From Alteromonas mediterranea DE (lineage in GTDB: Bacteria; Pseudomonadota; Gammaproteobacteria; Enterobacterales; Alteromonadaceae), in the NCBI RefSeq assembly GCF_000020585.3, contig NC_011138.3, positions 1,297,791 through 1,361,790 on the forward strand: a stretch of DNA of 64,000 nt, read 5' to 3'. A program made the position numbers and the translations under genes. The notes under the pieces are model-generated. The model had not been told where the DNA came from, searched no databases, and saw only the letters and a list, made by a program, of their open reading frames with translations. Shown in pieces: positions 45,537 to 54,426 of the stretch; position 1 is the first letter of the stretch; each line of letters starts with the position of its first letter.

Positions 45537-45715
45537 TTATGTAGAGCGTCTTAACGTGCGTCGCTATTTCTTGTTCTTTTAGTACCTGTCTTGAAATAGA
45601 TATGCCGACGAATGCTCACTTGCTTGTGTGCGCTCTCGCAAGTTGTTGAAAACGTGGTTGACGGTTAACGTAACCCATACCCGTGTTAGTCTGATTTTCG
45701 TTATGGTGTCGAAGT

Positions 45716-46588
45716 ATGGTGTCTAAATTAAAATATATCGCTTTGATGGGGATTGTGGGGTCGCTATCTTCCCACGCTGCTATGCGACAATATTCTGCGA
45801 CCATTGAAAGCTCCAACTGGCGCATCGATTCCGACACACGTCTTCAGTGTACACTGAACCACGAATTACCAGGTTATGGCGAGGCTATGTTTACCAGCAC
45901 GGCGTCAAAGCAATTGAATATGGAATTTGAGCTAGACATGCATTTACTACCGAGTAAATTCGATATGGCTGCTGTTTATTCCGTTCCACCAAAGTGGATG
46001 CCGGGCGTAGCGCCAAAACCTATAGCCGATATGTCTATCCGCAAGCAGTACAACGGTGACTTACCGCAGGACGCCGCTTGGACAATGCTGTCTGAACTTG
46101 AAAAAGGTTTCTGGCCCACTATTTATTACCAAGATTGGTACAACAAGTACGATCAGGTGAGTGTTGCATTAAATGCGAGTAACTTTTCTGGGGTATACCA
46201 AGAATTTGTAAAGTGTGTGTCTAACTTACTGCCATTCAATTTCGACGACATTGCTTATACCGTACTGTCATATCAAAACAACAGTACAGAACTGACCAAA
46301 TACTCGCAAAAACGCTTAACCATGATAGGTGAGTATTTGAAAGAAGACAGTGAGCTAGAACTTGTACTATTAGACGGCTATACCGATAGCTATGGTGGCC
46401 GATGGAACAATGAGCAGCTTTCTATACGTCGGGCTAACGAAGTGAAGAGCTACTTGACCACGCTAGGTGTGCCAGAAGACAGAATTCAGTTGACCGGACA
46501 TGGCGAAAAACGTCACATCGCGCCTAACGATACACGTGAAAGCCGTGCCCAAAACCGTCGCGTAGTGGTTAGGCTTTCTAAGTCGTAG
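45716..46588 (+). CDS. motY: Sodium-driven flagellar motor T-ring protein MotY
   Basis: A 290-residue secreted protein, close to Vibrio MotY (293). The signal peptide ends in SSHA (about residue 21). The N-terminal MotY domain has the pattern WRIDSDTRLQCTLNHELPGYGEA and ASKQLNMEFEL, and SELEKGFWPTIYYQDW matches Vibrio (SELEKGRYPTFSYQDW as I recall it). The C-terminal OmpA-like peptidoglycan-binding domain (LLDGYTDSYGG, RRANEVKSYL, GHGEKRHIAPN, NRRVVVRL) completes the protein. With MotX it forms the T-ring for the PomAB stator. Implies a Na+-driven polar flagellum. Confidence 0.92.
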   Translation: MVSKLKYIALMGIVGSLSSHAAMRQYSATIESSNWRIDSDTRLQCTLNHELPGYGEAMFTSTASKQLNMEFELDMHLLPSKFDMAAVYSVPPKWMPGVAPKPIADMSIRKQYNGDLPQDAAWTMLSELEKGFWPTIYYQDWYNKYDQVSVALNASNFSGVYQEFVKCVSNLLPFNFDDIAYTVLSYQNNSTELTKYSQKRLTMIGEYLKEDSELELVLLDGYTDSYGGRWNNEQLSIRRANEVKSYLTTLGVPEDRIQLTGHGEKRHIAPNDTRESRAQNRRVVVRLSKS

Positions 46589-46681
46589 CTTTTTAAGTTA
46601 CAGTGCCTAACCGCCAGACGCTTTAACTCAATATGCGCATACACACTGCATTTGAATATAAAGCGCCCATACCTTTAATAC

Positions 46682-47842
46682 TTAGTCCTTTTGTGCACGC
46701 CACCTGGTAACCGGTACAACATGGTCGGTGAACACGCCGTCGACGTTAGCTACATTCTCTAACGCTTCTAACAGCTGTGTCCCTGTCATGCCTGCAGGCA
46801 AAGCGTCTTCGCGATAGGTGTAAGGATGAATGGTCAGCGAATTATCATGGGCGTATTCAAGCCATTTTGCCGCTTCTAATTTTCCTTCTGCCATTGCTTT
46901 CTTGTTCAGTAAGTGGCCTAGCCATGGGCCAATGCCATCAGCATAAGAAGCTACCTCGCCCATACCCTCTTTAGTGCGAAGCCAGTCATAGTCGGTGTCG
47001 CTTTCGCCCCAATCATTTTCGCCAATAAGCATAACCACTTTGCCTTTATAGCCTAGTGTTTCGCGAATGCGTTTCACCTCTTTGAAGTCGAAACACTGAA
47101 GATAGCTGTTGCCACTTTCTCCACCAAAGCCATAGGTATTCAGCATATCGATAACAATTTTGCTAGCGTCGACCCCTTCGTTACTATGAAAAGCAGGCGA
47201 TTTGACTTCGGGGTAAACGCCTACTGAAGTACCAAATTGGCGATTTAGTTCGCTGATTAATTCAAAGTGCTCTGCTAATGTAGCAAGGGTAAACTGAGCC
47301 TGTTGGCCGCGATAACGATTTTCAAATACTTGTTTCCCATCGCTGTTTGCTCGCTCGTGAACCCGTAGGTTTCGTAACTCTTCTAAGGTAAAGTCTCGCG
47401 CGTAATACCTGCCATCGGCTCTGTGGCGCTTAGGGTAGACAGCTTCAACGTTCGTCACGGTTTCTAAATGAATATCGTGAAGTACCACGGGAACATTATC
47501 TTTGCTAATAACTACATCTTGCTCAATAAAGTCAGGTTTCAAAGAAAAGGCGAGGGTAGCGGCTTCAAGAGTATGCTCAGGTAGGTAGCCAGAAGCACCG
47601 CGGTGAGCGATGACTGAGAAGCGTTGAGCACTAGTCAGTTCGTGAGTGTCGGCATGCAAAGTTGGAGCTGCTATGTAGCTTGAAACAGCCAGTGCAATTG
47701 CGGGCATTATGTTACGCGCTTTAGCGCTAACACAATAAATACAGCGCCCAAGCCAATCACCATGTGTTTGCTGTGTTGAATTTACGTGTGACGTGGCAAT
47801 TGCCGTCGTGCTCTTAAAAAAGCCTAAGCGTTTGCGTAGCAT
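46682..47842 (-). CDS. glpQ: Glycerophosphodiester phosphodiesterase (GlpQ-like)
   Basis: A 386-residue GDPD-family enzyme hydrolysing deacylated phospholipids to glycerol-3-phosphate and an alcohol. VIAHRGASGYLPEHTLEA (His, Arg, Glu of the active site) and IEQDVVISKDNVPVVLHDIHLE (catalytic His and Asp) are clear; VYPEVKSP and VDGVFTDHV finish the barrel. A hydrophobic segment (MPAIALAVSSYIAAPTLHA) is the probable signal, giving a periplasmic enzyme. The N-terminus is uncertain: the ATG at 47842 (after GGAG) or 47866 would leave an unusually long signal region of some 70 residues. Symbol by resemblance only. Confidence 0.88.
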   Translation of the reverse strand: MLRKRLGFFKSTTAIATSHVNSTQQTHGDWLGRCIYCVSAKARNIMPAIALAVSSYIAAPTLHADTHELTSAQRFSVIAHRGASGYLPEHTLEAATLAFSLKPDFIEQDVVISKDNVPVVLHDIHLETVTNVEAVYPKRHRADGRYYARDFTLEELRNLRVHERANSDGKQVFENRYRGQQAQFTLATLAEHFELISELNRQFGTSVGVYPEVKSPAFHSNEGVDASKIVIDMLNTYGFGGESGNSYLQCFDFKEVKRIRETLGYKGKVVMLIGENDWGESDTDYDWLRTKEGMGEVASYADGIGPWLGHLLNKKAMAEGKLEAAKWLEYAHDNSLTIHPYTYREDALPAGMTGTQLLEALENVANVDGVFTDHVVPVTRWRAQKD

Positions 47843-47922
47843 GACAATATCGCTCCATGTTGTCATTTATCTCTGCCGTGTAACCTATGAACTTACATTG
47901 TGCCCATAAATCCGAAGCCATA

Positions 47923-47968
47923 ATTCGTGCCTGAAAAAATGCTTTCAATGCAAGCCACAGGCACGAAT
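47923..47968 (-). terminator. Nested hairpins after gloA
   Basis: An outer perfect 11-bp stem ATTCGTGCCTG / CAGGCACGAAT with a 24-nt loop. On the minus strand a smaller hairpin inside it (GCTT...AAGC) is followed by ATTTTTT, the likely intrinsic terminator of gloA; the outer stem could form afterwards or compete. Confidence 0.6.
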
Positions 47969-47970
47969 AA

Positions 47971-48378
47971 TTAGTGCGACTGTTCTAGCGAGATTGATTT
48001 GTTTTGAATAAGCTCTATGGCGTAACCATCGGGGTCGCGCACAAAGGCTATAACAGTGGAACCGCCTTTTACCGGCCCTGGTTTTCGATAAACATCGGCG
48101 CCGTTTGCTTCGAGGTTCTCACAGAAGCGATAGATATCATCAACTTCAATGGCGATATGGCCATAAGCGTCGCCTTTTTCGTAAGTATTGTCGCCCCAGT
48201 TGTAGGTAAGCTCTAACACTGTGCTATCAGACTCATCACCGTAGCCTACAAACGCCAGCGTGTATTCGTACTCTTTGTTCTCAGACTGGCGCAATAGGCG
48301 CATCCCCATAAGTGAGGTATAAAAGTGTAAAGACGCTTCCAAGTTTTCAACTCGAAGCATGGTGTGAAGCATTCGCAT
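47971..48378 (-). CDS. gloA: Lactoylglutathione lyase (glyoxalase I)
   Basis: A 135-residue glyoxalase I that turns the methylglyoxal-glutathione hemithioacetal into S-lactoylglutathione. All four metal ligands of the E. coli Ni2+-type enzyme are present at the same numbers: His5, Glu56, His74, Glu122. Two betaalphabetabetabeta modules are visible ([32 protein letters not shown]). AGGAG precedes the ATG at 48378. Works with the glutathione made by gshA. Confidence 0.96.
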   Translation of the reverse strand: MRMLHTMLRVENLEASLHFYTSLMGMRLLRQSENKEYEYTLAFVGYGDESDSTVLELTYNWGDNTYEKGDAYGHIAIEVDDIYRFCENLEANGADVYRKPGPVKGGSTVIAFVRDPDGYAIELIQNKSISLEQSH

Positions 48379-48850
48379 AACAAACTCCTATTTGTGACGA
48401 AAGTAAAAGCTAAGGACATAATACAATATTAGCGCGTGTTGAATGTTGCTTACGTCAAGAAACCGTATTAGAAACAGCTTTTTAGTATAATCACCGAGTT
48501 AGCTAAAGACACCACGTGCTTATATTAAGAGATGAATGTTAACGCTTTAAGACAGCATTACAATTTTTCCTAGCCTGTTAAAAAGTACGTGTATCGATGA
48601 ATAAAATACGTTAACAAGCGCCGTGACTAAAAATAATCGAGAAAAGGTTGGACATCGCGTTGGTTTACCTGTACCTTCAATCCCGCTCTAGATATGTTTT
48701 ATGCTTTACCTAATACTGCGCTGTACCTTTCTTTATTCCTTCAAATTGAAGTTCTATTTAGATATACAACTGCTTTACTAGCTTGGTTATGTCTATTGCT
48801 ATTCGGTGACTTTCACCACAACATCAATTTTTTTAAAAAAGGTTTTTATT
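48379..48850. other. Divergent promoter region gloA / cold-shock gene
   Basis: 472 bp without a gene. A possible promoter for the cold-shock gene is TTCAAA (48740-48745), 17 bp, TATACA (48763-48768), giving a leader of about 75 nt; csp leaders are often structured thermosensors, but I see no recognisable cold-box. Nothing else stands out. Confidence 0.4.
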
Positions 48851-49063
48851 ATGTCTAATTCAGTAAACGGCACAGTTAAATGGTTCAACGAAGAAAAAGG
48901 TTTTGGTTTCCTAACACCTGAAGCTGGCGGCAAAGATGTATTCGTACACTTCCGTTCAATTGCTTCTGACGGTTTCAAAACTCTTGCTGAAGGCCAAGAA
49001 GTTAGCTTTGAAGTTGAACAAGGCCAAAAAGGTCCACAAGCTGCTAACGTAGTTGTTCGATAA
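48851..49063 (+). CDS. Cold-shock domain protein (CspA family)
   Basis: A 70-residue nucleic-acid chaperone with both RNP motifs, KGFGFLTPE and DVFVHFRSI, in a single OB-fold. Start [19 protein letters not shown] at the ATG 48851 preceded by AAAAAAGG. It melts RNA secondary structure at low temperature. Paralogue identity (CspA, C, E...) cannot be settled. Confidence 0.95.
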   Translation: MSNSVNGTVKWFNEEKGFGFLTPEAGGKDVFVHFRSIASDGFKTLAEGQEVSFEVEQGQKGPQAANVVVR

Positions 49064-49201
49064 GACCATAAAGCTTATCTAATAAAGATGGGCTCTTTTT
49101 ATCGCTAAGCGATGTTAAAGGGCCTAATTTTCGTTTTAAAATTTCTTAACACAACCTGCGAGGAATTCAAAACAAACAATATCAATAAAGAAGTACTTAA
49201 T

Positions 49202-49381
49202 ATGCAATTTCAAAATTCTATTTCTACCACCATTGACGCAATACCTCCTGCGTTAATTTCAAATATCTCCACAAATAAAACCACCGTTGCCTTTAAACAA
49301 GCAAATACTTATCGACACGTAGTCTTGTCATCGCGTGAAGAAGTTAGGCGATTTGTTGACGAGTTAGTTCAAGCATCTTAA
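49202..49381 (+). CDS. Small hypothetical protein, 59 aa
   Basis: MQFQNSISTTIDAIPPALISN..., with AAAGAAG upstream of the ATG at 49202. The C-terminal part (TYRHVVLSSREEVRRFVDELVQAS) looks like a strand followed by a helix. It lies 138 bp after the cold-shock gene. No family recognised; coding is plausible but not certain. Confidence 0.45.
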   Translation: MQFQNSISTTIDAIPPALISNISTNKTTVAFKQANTYRHVVLSSREEVRRFVDELVQAS

Positions 49382-49664
49382 ACGTCCGTCAGCCTTGTAT
49401 TTGAGTGGAAAAATTATCAATTATCACGCGCTTATATAAGAGCAATAATCTTCGCTCCTAGTCGCATTGTCAGATTATTCTTAATGCTGTTGGCAGTGGC
49501 GGTAAAAATACGTTTTTAAAGCCCATTGGAAAAAGCTTAGTGCGTTCAAGCAACAAACATAAATAAGAAAAAGTCGTGGGTTAAAACGCTTAGGTCAGCA
49601 CACCGATTAGCATGCTGACCGAAAAATAGCGTCTCTTGTTAAAACAACGTATAGCGACGAACCA
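49382..49664. other. Intergenic region with hairpin
   Basis: 283 bp between convergent genes. It holds an 8-bp stem GGTCAGCA / TGCTGACC (49593-49600 and 49613-49620) near the end of the M28 gene, without a T-tract. Probably a transcription end, not certain. Confidence 0.4.
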
Positions 49665-51080
49665 CTATTTGGTTTTTAACTTTACGTCTGAATCTGCAAG
49701 TAAATAGATACTAGCTGCATAAGCCGCAATATTCTGTGCAAGTTCATCCGGGTTAATTTTGTCGAGGGTATCATCTGGCGTGTGGTGCAAATCGAAGTAA
49801 TCTCTACCGTTTTGATTTAGTCTAATAGTGGGTACGCCTTTAGCTGCCAGTGGAATGATATCAGGGCCGCCACCAGCGACGTCTGAACCACCGCGAATTA
49901 TGCCCAGTGGTGATAAGATTTTGGCGATTTCATCGACCAACACCGTAGCTTCAGGGTTAACATTAGACACAAGTTGCCAAATAGTTTGCGCGCCAAAATC
50001 AGACTCAGTCGCCAAAACGTGATTGCTTAGATTTTTCTCATGCTGCTTTGCATAAGCAAAAGCACCTAATAAACCGACTTCCTCTGCGCCAAACATAACC
50101 ACGCGAATAGTGCGTTTTGGGCGCTCAGGTAAAGAAGCGATTAACGCTGCCGCCGCGGTAGTTATGGCTATGCCTGCACCGTCATCAACCGCACCTGTAC
50201 CTAAGTCCCAGCTGTCTAAGTGGCCGCCTATAAGTACGATTTCTTCAGGCTTTTCACTGCCCACTAGATCTAAAATTACGTTGCCGCTGCTTACTTCGCC
50301 TTTCCACTTTGATTCAGAATGTAGTGACAGAGACAATGGTTTACCTAAGTTGTGTAGGCGGCGCAGGTGATCAGCATCTGGGTTTGAAATTGCTACCACT
50401 GGAATATCGGCCCAGCTATCACCGTCTGAACTCATCATGCCTGAATGAGGAAAACGGTGTGAATCTGAACCTACCGAACGTACCACTAACGCCTCAGCAC
50501 CACCGCGCTGGGCATGCTGCCAGCCGATGCGTCGACGCTGATTTGCTTGTCCGTAGCCCGCGCCAGTTTGACTTTTTACCATGGCATCGCCATCTATAAA
50601 CGCGATCTTACCGTTAAGTGCGCCGCCTTTAACCGCAGTTAACGCATGAATGTCTCTAAAGTAAACAATATCAGCATTAATTTCACTTTCAGATGGCGCA
50701 GCACCACCTAATGCTGTGCCATAAAGGGGTTGTGCATAGGGGGCGGTAAGCGCAATGTGTAAATGACCTCTATCCCAAAAGGGCATAGTGAATTCTTCTA
50801 TACTGACTTTATCAAAACCTAAACGTTTACCAACTTCTACACCCCACTCTCTAGCGCGTTTTTCCGCTTCAGAGCCACCTAAACGAGGGCCAATCTCAGT
50901 AGTTAGCGACTCTACAATGCTATAGCCTAAGTCACTATTAAGTGCCTTTTGTATAAGTGTTTCAGCATTTTTCTTTTGCTGCGGCGTAATTGGCGAGGTT
51001 TCAGCAAATACGCCTAAACTGCATGCAGTTACTAAGGCACCAACCGCTAAACGTTTAGCGATAGTATTTAATCGAGACAT
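49665..51080 (-). CDS. Secreted M28 family aminopeptidase
   Basis: A 471-residue zinc peptidase with a signal peptide ending in GVFA (about residue 26). A PA-domain insert (about residues 115-245, INADIVYFRDIHAL ... HRFPHSGMMSSDG) precedes the catalytic core: GGHLDSWDLGTGAVDDGAG (metal His and bridging Asp), FGAEEVGLLGA (catalytic and metal Glu), and YFDLHHTPDDT (metal His). It removes N-terminal residues from peptides outside the cytoplasm. GGAG precedes the ATG. It lies downstream of the rsx-nth operon with a 33-bp gap and may be read from it. Confidence 0.92.
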   Translation of the reverse strand: MSRLNTIAKRLAVGALVTACSLGVFAETSPITPQQKKNAETLIQKALNSDLGYSIVESLTTEIGPRLGGSEAEKRAREWGVEVGKRLGFDKVSIEEFTMPFWDRGHLHIALTAPYAQPLYGTALGGAAPSESEINADIVYFRDIHALTAVKGGALNGKIAFIDGDAMVKSQTGAGYGQANQRRRIGWQHAQRGGAEALVVRSVGSDSHRFPHSGMMSSDGDSWADIPVVAISNPDADHLRRLHNLGKPLSLSLHSESKWKGEVSSGNVILDLVGSEKPEEIVLIGGHLDSWDLGTGAVDDGAGIAITTAAAALIASLPERPKRTIRVVMFGAEEVGLLGAFAYAKQHEKNLSNHVLATESDFGAQTIWQLVSNVNPEATVLVDEIAKILSPLGIIRGGSDVAGGGPDIIPLAAKGVPTIRLNQNGRDYFDLHHTPDDTLDKINPDELAQNIAAYAASIYLLADSDVKLKTK

Positions 51081-51113
51081 GTGTTCTCCGTGGTTTATTT
51101 TTATATTTCTAAA

Positions 51114-51827
51114 TTATTTTCGCTTTTTCTTAAGCGCTATTTTTTGCTTTTTTTCTTGTTCTTTTAGCACTTCGTTTATAAAACGCTTTCTGCCGAATTC
51201 GCGCGTAATAATACATTTATTTAGATCGAAACCGCGAGCAGGGCAGTACTCTCTTCCGTACAGGATTATTTGGAGATGGAGGTCGTTCCATCTTTCTTTT
51301 GGGAACAAGCGTTTCGCGTCTCGCTCGGTTTGCTCTACACTTTTTCCGTTTGACAGCCCCCAACGATACATTAGGCGATGGATATGGGTATCTACAGGAA
51401 ATGCTGGGATGCCAAAGCCTTGAGACATAACTACCGCAGCGGTTTTGTGGCCCACCGCAGGCATGGCTTCTAGCGCTTCAAAACTGGCGGGAACTTCACC
51501 ATTATGCTGCTTGATTATCATATCAGACAGATGCCAGATGCCTTTAGATTTCATCGGCGATAAACCACAAGGGCGAATAATGTCTTGAATTTCTTCAATA
51601 GTCATCATCACCATATCGTAAGGATTATCTGCGCGAGCAAATAGCTTTGGTGTAATTTGGTTTACGCGTTCGTCGGTACATTGAGCGGATAAAAGCACGG
51701 CAATAAGCAAGGTATAAGGATCTTTATGATCGAGAAAAATTGGAACTTCTGGATAGAGTTCATCTAGAATACGCATGATTTCACGTACTTTTTCTTGCTT
51801 AGAAATGGGCTTCACTACGTCAGTCAT
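51114..51827 (-). CDS. Endonuclease III-like DNA glycosylase lacking a canonical 4Fe-4S site
   Basis: A 237-residue HhH-GPD protein. LLSAQCTDERVNQITPKLF, the hairpin with catalytic lysine AVGHKTAAVV (Lys in VGHKT) and VDTHIHRLMYRWGL with the catalytic Asp match endonuclease III (Nth). The C-terminal loop, where Nth normally has C-x6-C-x2-C-x5-C, reads YCPARGFDLNKCIITREFG: only two cysteines remain, Leu and Phe taking the other places. E. coli Nth is 211 residues; here a lysine-rich tail (KKQKIALKKKRK) is added. It sits directly behind rsxE, the place of nth in E. coli. Probably excises oxidised pyrimidines, but cluster-free. Confidence 0.85.
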   Translation of the reverse strand: MTDVVKPISKQEKVREIMRILDELYPEVPIFLDHKDPYTLLIAVLLSAQCTDERVNQITPKLFARADNPYDMVMMTIEEIQDIIRPCGLSPMKSKGIWHLSDMIIKQHNGEVPASFEALEAMPAVGHKTAAVVMSQGFGIPAFPVDTHIHRLMYRWGLSNGKSVEQTERDAKRLFPKERWNDLHLQIILYGREYCPARGFDLNKCIITREFGRKRFINEVLKEQEKKQKIALKKKRK

Positions 51828-51872
51828 TAATGCTGTCTCTTACTTTGTTCTTGCTTTATTAATACGAGCTAG

Positions 51873-52565
51873 TTAGCTTTCCGCTGTAACCCGAACACGC
51901 GCTGCTTTTTCTGTCGGGGCAGTCTGCTGCGCCGCTATTTTGGCATCGATACTATTTTTTATTGCAATTAACAGGCCCATGCCTAAAAAGGCGCCAGGGG
52001 GTAATACGGCAAGTAAGAATGGATTTTCTGTATTAAATAGCACAATGGTCCAGTTTTCAGCAATCGGGCCAAATAAACGATCTGCGCCAGTTAACAGTGT
52101 GCCAGCGCCCAATATTTCGCGCATGCCGCCGAGAATAACCAGTACTGCGGTAAAGCCTAGCCCCATCATTAGACCGTCATACGCCGATGCAAGCGGGCCA
52201 TTTTTCGAGGCGAACGCTTCTGCCCGACCTATAATGGCACAGTTAGTCACAATCAAAGGGATGAATATACCTAATGCCAGGTAAAGTTCGTAGGTGAACG
52301 CGTTCATTAACAACTGAACAATAGTGACAAACGCAGCTATGATCATCACGAAAACGGGAATACGAATTTCATTTCGTACCACGTTTCGCACTAACGATAC
52401 CGTTACGTTGCTGCCAATTAAAACCAGCATAGTGGCAAGGCCTAACCCTAAGCCATTGATAAACGTAGCCGTAACCGCTAAGAGGGGGCATAGGCCTAAT
52501 AACTGAACGAGGGCAGGGTTGTTTTTCCAAAGCCCCTGTAGTGATAAATCGCGAAAATCAGTCAC
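51873..52565 (-). CDS. rsxE: Electron transport complex subunit RsxE (RnfE)
   Basis: A 230-residue integral membrane subunit with six hydrophobic segments. [27 protein letters not shown] and [20 protein letters not shown] are RnfE/RsxE signatures and include the cysteines thought to hold a membrane iron-sulfur cluster. It pairs with RsxA. Start GTG at 52565, after AGGAG and two bases past the rsxG stop. Sixth gene of the operon. The Rnf/Rsx complex couples electron flow from NADH or a reduced ferredoxin to an ion gradient. Confidence 0.95.
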   Translation of the reverse strand: MTDFRDLSLQGLWKNNPALVQLLGLCPLLAVTATFINGLGLGLATMLVLIGSNVTVSLVRNVVRNEIRIPVFVMIIAAFVTIVQLLMNAFTYELYLALGIFIPLIVTNCAIIGRAEAFASKNGPLASAYDGLMMGLGFTAVLVILGGMREILGAGTLLTGADRLFGPIAENWTIVLFNTENPFLLAVLPPGAFLGMGLLIAIKNSIDAKIAAQQTAPTEKAARVRVTAES

Positions 52566-52567
52566 GT

Positions 52568-53341
52568 TTAAAGCTCCTCTACACGTTGAGGGTGCGCCTC
52601 GTTAATATCAGTAGGTTCGGTTGTGTTAACGTTATCTTTGCTTTCACAAGTATTTGGCGCGGAGAATAAGGCCGACTTATTCGTGTGTGCATAAAGCAAT
52701 GCTTCACGCACAGCACCCACCACTGCTCTTGGAGTAATGGTTGCACCGGTGAATTGATCAAACTCACCGCCGTCTTTTTTAACTTGCCACGGGGCTAAAT
52801 TGTCTTTTGAAAAGGATTTACCGTTAAACGAAGTAATCCAGTTACTTACCGCAAGCTCAATTTTATCGCCCAACCCTGGGGTTTCTTTGTGCTCAATAAC
52901 CCTTACGCCAAGTACAGTCATATCAGCGTTCACACTACTCGTGTTGTCAATTGCGGTAACGTCATCGCTGTTTTTCGCAGCTGAAAAAGCGGTGGCCTTA
53001 ACATTCACCCCCACAACAATATCGATATCACCGCTGTAGCCATCGGGCGCTGTAGCTTCAAGCACTAAGGCGCTGGGGCTGCCATTTAACGTAGCGCGAT
53101 AAACCTTATGACTTTTTTTGCCACCTAATTCAACGGCATTCACTTGGGTACAATTTGCATATAAGGCGTTATCGTGAAACTCACTGGGAACGACTTCGTT
53201 TAATACGCTTAGCAGTTTTTGCTGCTTTTGCTGTTCTATCTTATCGCTGGTGCCATAAAACGTTAGCGCAATCAGCGCCGTGGTAACCACGGCAAATGCG
53301 CCTAACATCAGGCCGTTTTTGGTTAAGCTTTCTTTCATCAT
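52568..53341 (-). CDS. rsxG: Electron transport complex subunit RsxG (RnfG)
   Basis: A 257-residue subunit with one N-terminal membrane helix and a periplasmic flavin domain. [18 protein letters not shown] contains the flavinylation motif in which the second Thr of TGATIT bears FMN by a phosphoester bond. The C-terminal tail (about 30 residues, [18 protein letters not shown]) is longer than usual. Start overlaps rsxD in ATGA. Fifth gene of the operon. Confidence 0.95.
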   Translation of the reverse strand: MMKESLTKNGLMLGAFAVVTTALIALTFYGTSDKIEQQKQQKLLSVLNEVVPSEFHDNALYANCTQVNAVELGGKKSHKVYRATLNGSPSALVLEATAPDGYSGDIDIVVGVNVKATAFSAAKNSDDVTAIDNTSSVNADMTVLGVRVIEHKETPGLGDKIELAVSNWITSFNGKSFSKDNLAPWQVKKDGGEFDQFTGATITPRAVVGAVREALLYAHTNKSALFSAPNTCESKDNVNTTEPTDINEAHPQRVEEL

Positions 53342-54426
53342 TGCGGCTTACCTCGACCTTTGCTCACATTTTTCCCGTATACCCGCGGGCGGGTGTAATA
53401 ATCGATAAGAGGTACGGCCATATTCATAATAATAACCGCAAAGGCCACAGCGTCGGGATACCCGCCAAAAGTACGAATAATCACAACCCAAAAACCAATG
53501 GCGGCTCCAAAGATGATTCTGCCTTTCGGTGTGGTCGATGCTGATACAGGGTCGGTTGCAATAAAAAATGCACCAACCATCACTGCGCCATTGAATAAAT
53601 GAAACAAGGGCGAGGCATAGTAATCGGCGTTAACTAAATGAAGTAATGATGCGCACACAGCTACGCTTATAAGCATGCCGCCTGGAATATGCCAGCTAAT
53701 TACGCGGGTTTTCCACAAATACAGTCCACCTAATAGATAGGCAATGCTAACGATTCCCCACCCTGCGCCAGCAGCGTCAAAAAATCCGCCGTTAAAAATT
53801 GGCTTGCTCAATGACTCTGTATAGGTAACGCCTTGTGTTAAATCTGTCTTTAATGTGTCTAGCGGCGTCGCCATCGTAACCCCATCTGCGATGGTTTTAA
53901 GCTGAGTAACATCGTAGCCGCTGGTGGTAAAACCGGTGAAAATAAGCGATACCGAATCGAGGAAGCTTGGCGTTATGCCCGCATGTGTCGCCGGTGGCAG
54001 CCATAAACTCATAGCGGCTGGGAAAGAAATGAGTAAGACGACGTAAGCAATCATCGCAGGGTTAAAAATATTAAACCCGAGTCCGCCATAAACTTGCTTA
54101 GCCACAGCGATGGCAAAGAATACGCCAGTTACCGTCATCCACCAAGGCAGGGTAGGTGGGATACTGATGGCTATTAGTAGCCCAGTTAATACTGCGCTGT
54201 AATCTGTTAGCGTGCGCTCAATAGGACGTTTTCTTAAAAATAATATAACGCCCTCGATTAATAATGCGCTCACTACAGCAATAAATGCTTGTATCAGCAT
54301 GCCCCAGCCGAAGAAGAAGGATTGCGCAATCATGCCTGGTAGCATGGCGTATATCACCATGCGCATGACTTGACCGGTATCGCGTCTAACCCTTTGGTGT
54401 GGTGAGCTCGATAAACTTAACTTCAT
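53338..54426 (-). CDS. rsxD: Electron transport complex subunit RsxD (RnfD)
   Basis: A 362-residue membrane protein with about nine hydrophobic segments. [13 protein letters not shown] holds the Thr carrying covalent FMN (S/G-x-T-x-A-T-P-L pattern), [20 protein letters not shown] and [21 protein letters not shown] are RnfD/NqrB-family signatures. Start overlaps the end of rsxC by ATGA. Fourth gene of the operon. Confidence 0.95.
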   Translation of the reverse strand: MKLSLSSSPHQRVRRDTGQVMRMVIYAMLPGMIAQSFFFGWGMLIQAFIAVVSALLIEGVILFLRKRPIERTLTDYSAVLTGLLIAISIPPTLPWWMTVTGVFFAIAVAKQVYGGLGFNIFNPAMIAYVVLLISFPAAMSLWLPPATHAGITPSFLDSVSLIFTGFTTSGYDVTQLKTIADGVTMATPLDTLKTDLTQGVTYTESLSKPIFNGGFFDAAGAGWGIVSIAYLLGGLYLWKTRVISWHIPGGMLISVAVCASLLHLVNADYYASPLFHLFNGAVMVGAFFIATDPVSASTTPKGRIIFGAAIGFWVVIIRTFGGYPDAVAFAVIIMNMAVPLIDYYTRPRVYGKNVSKGRGKPQ

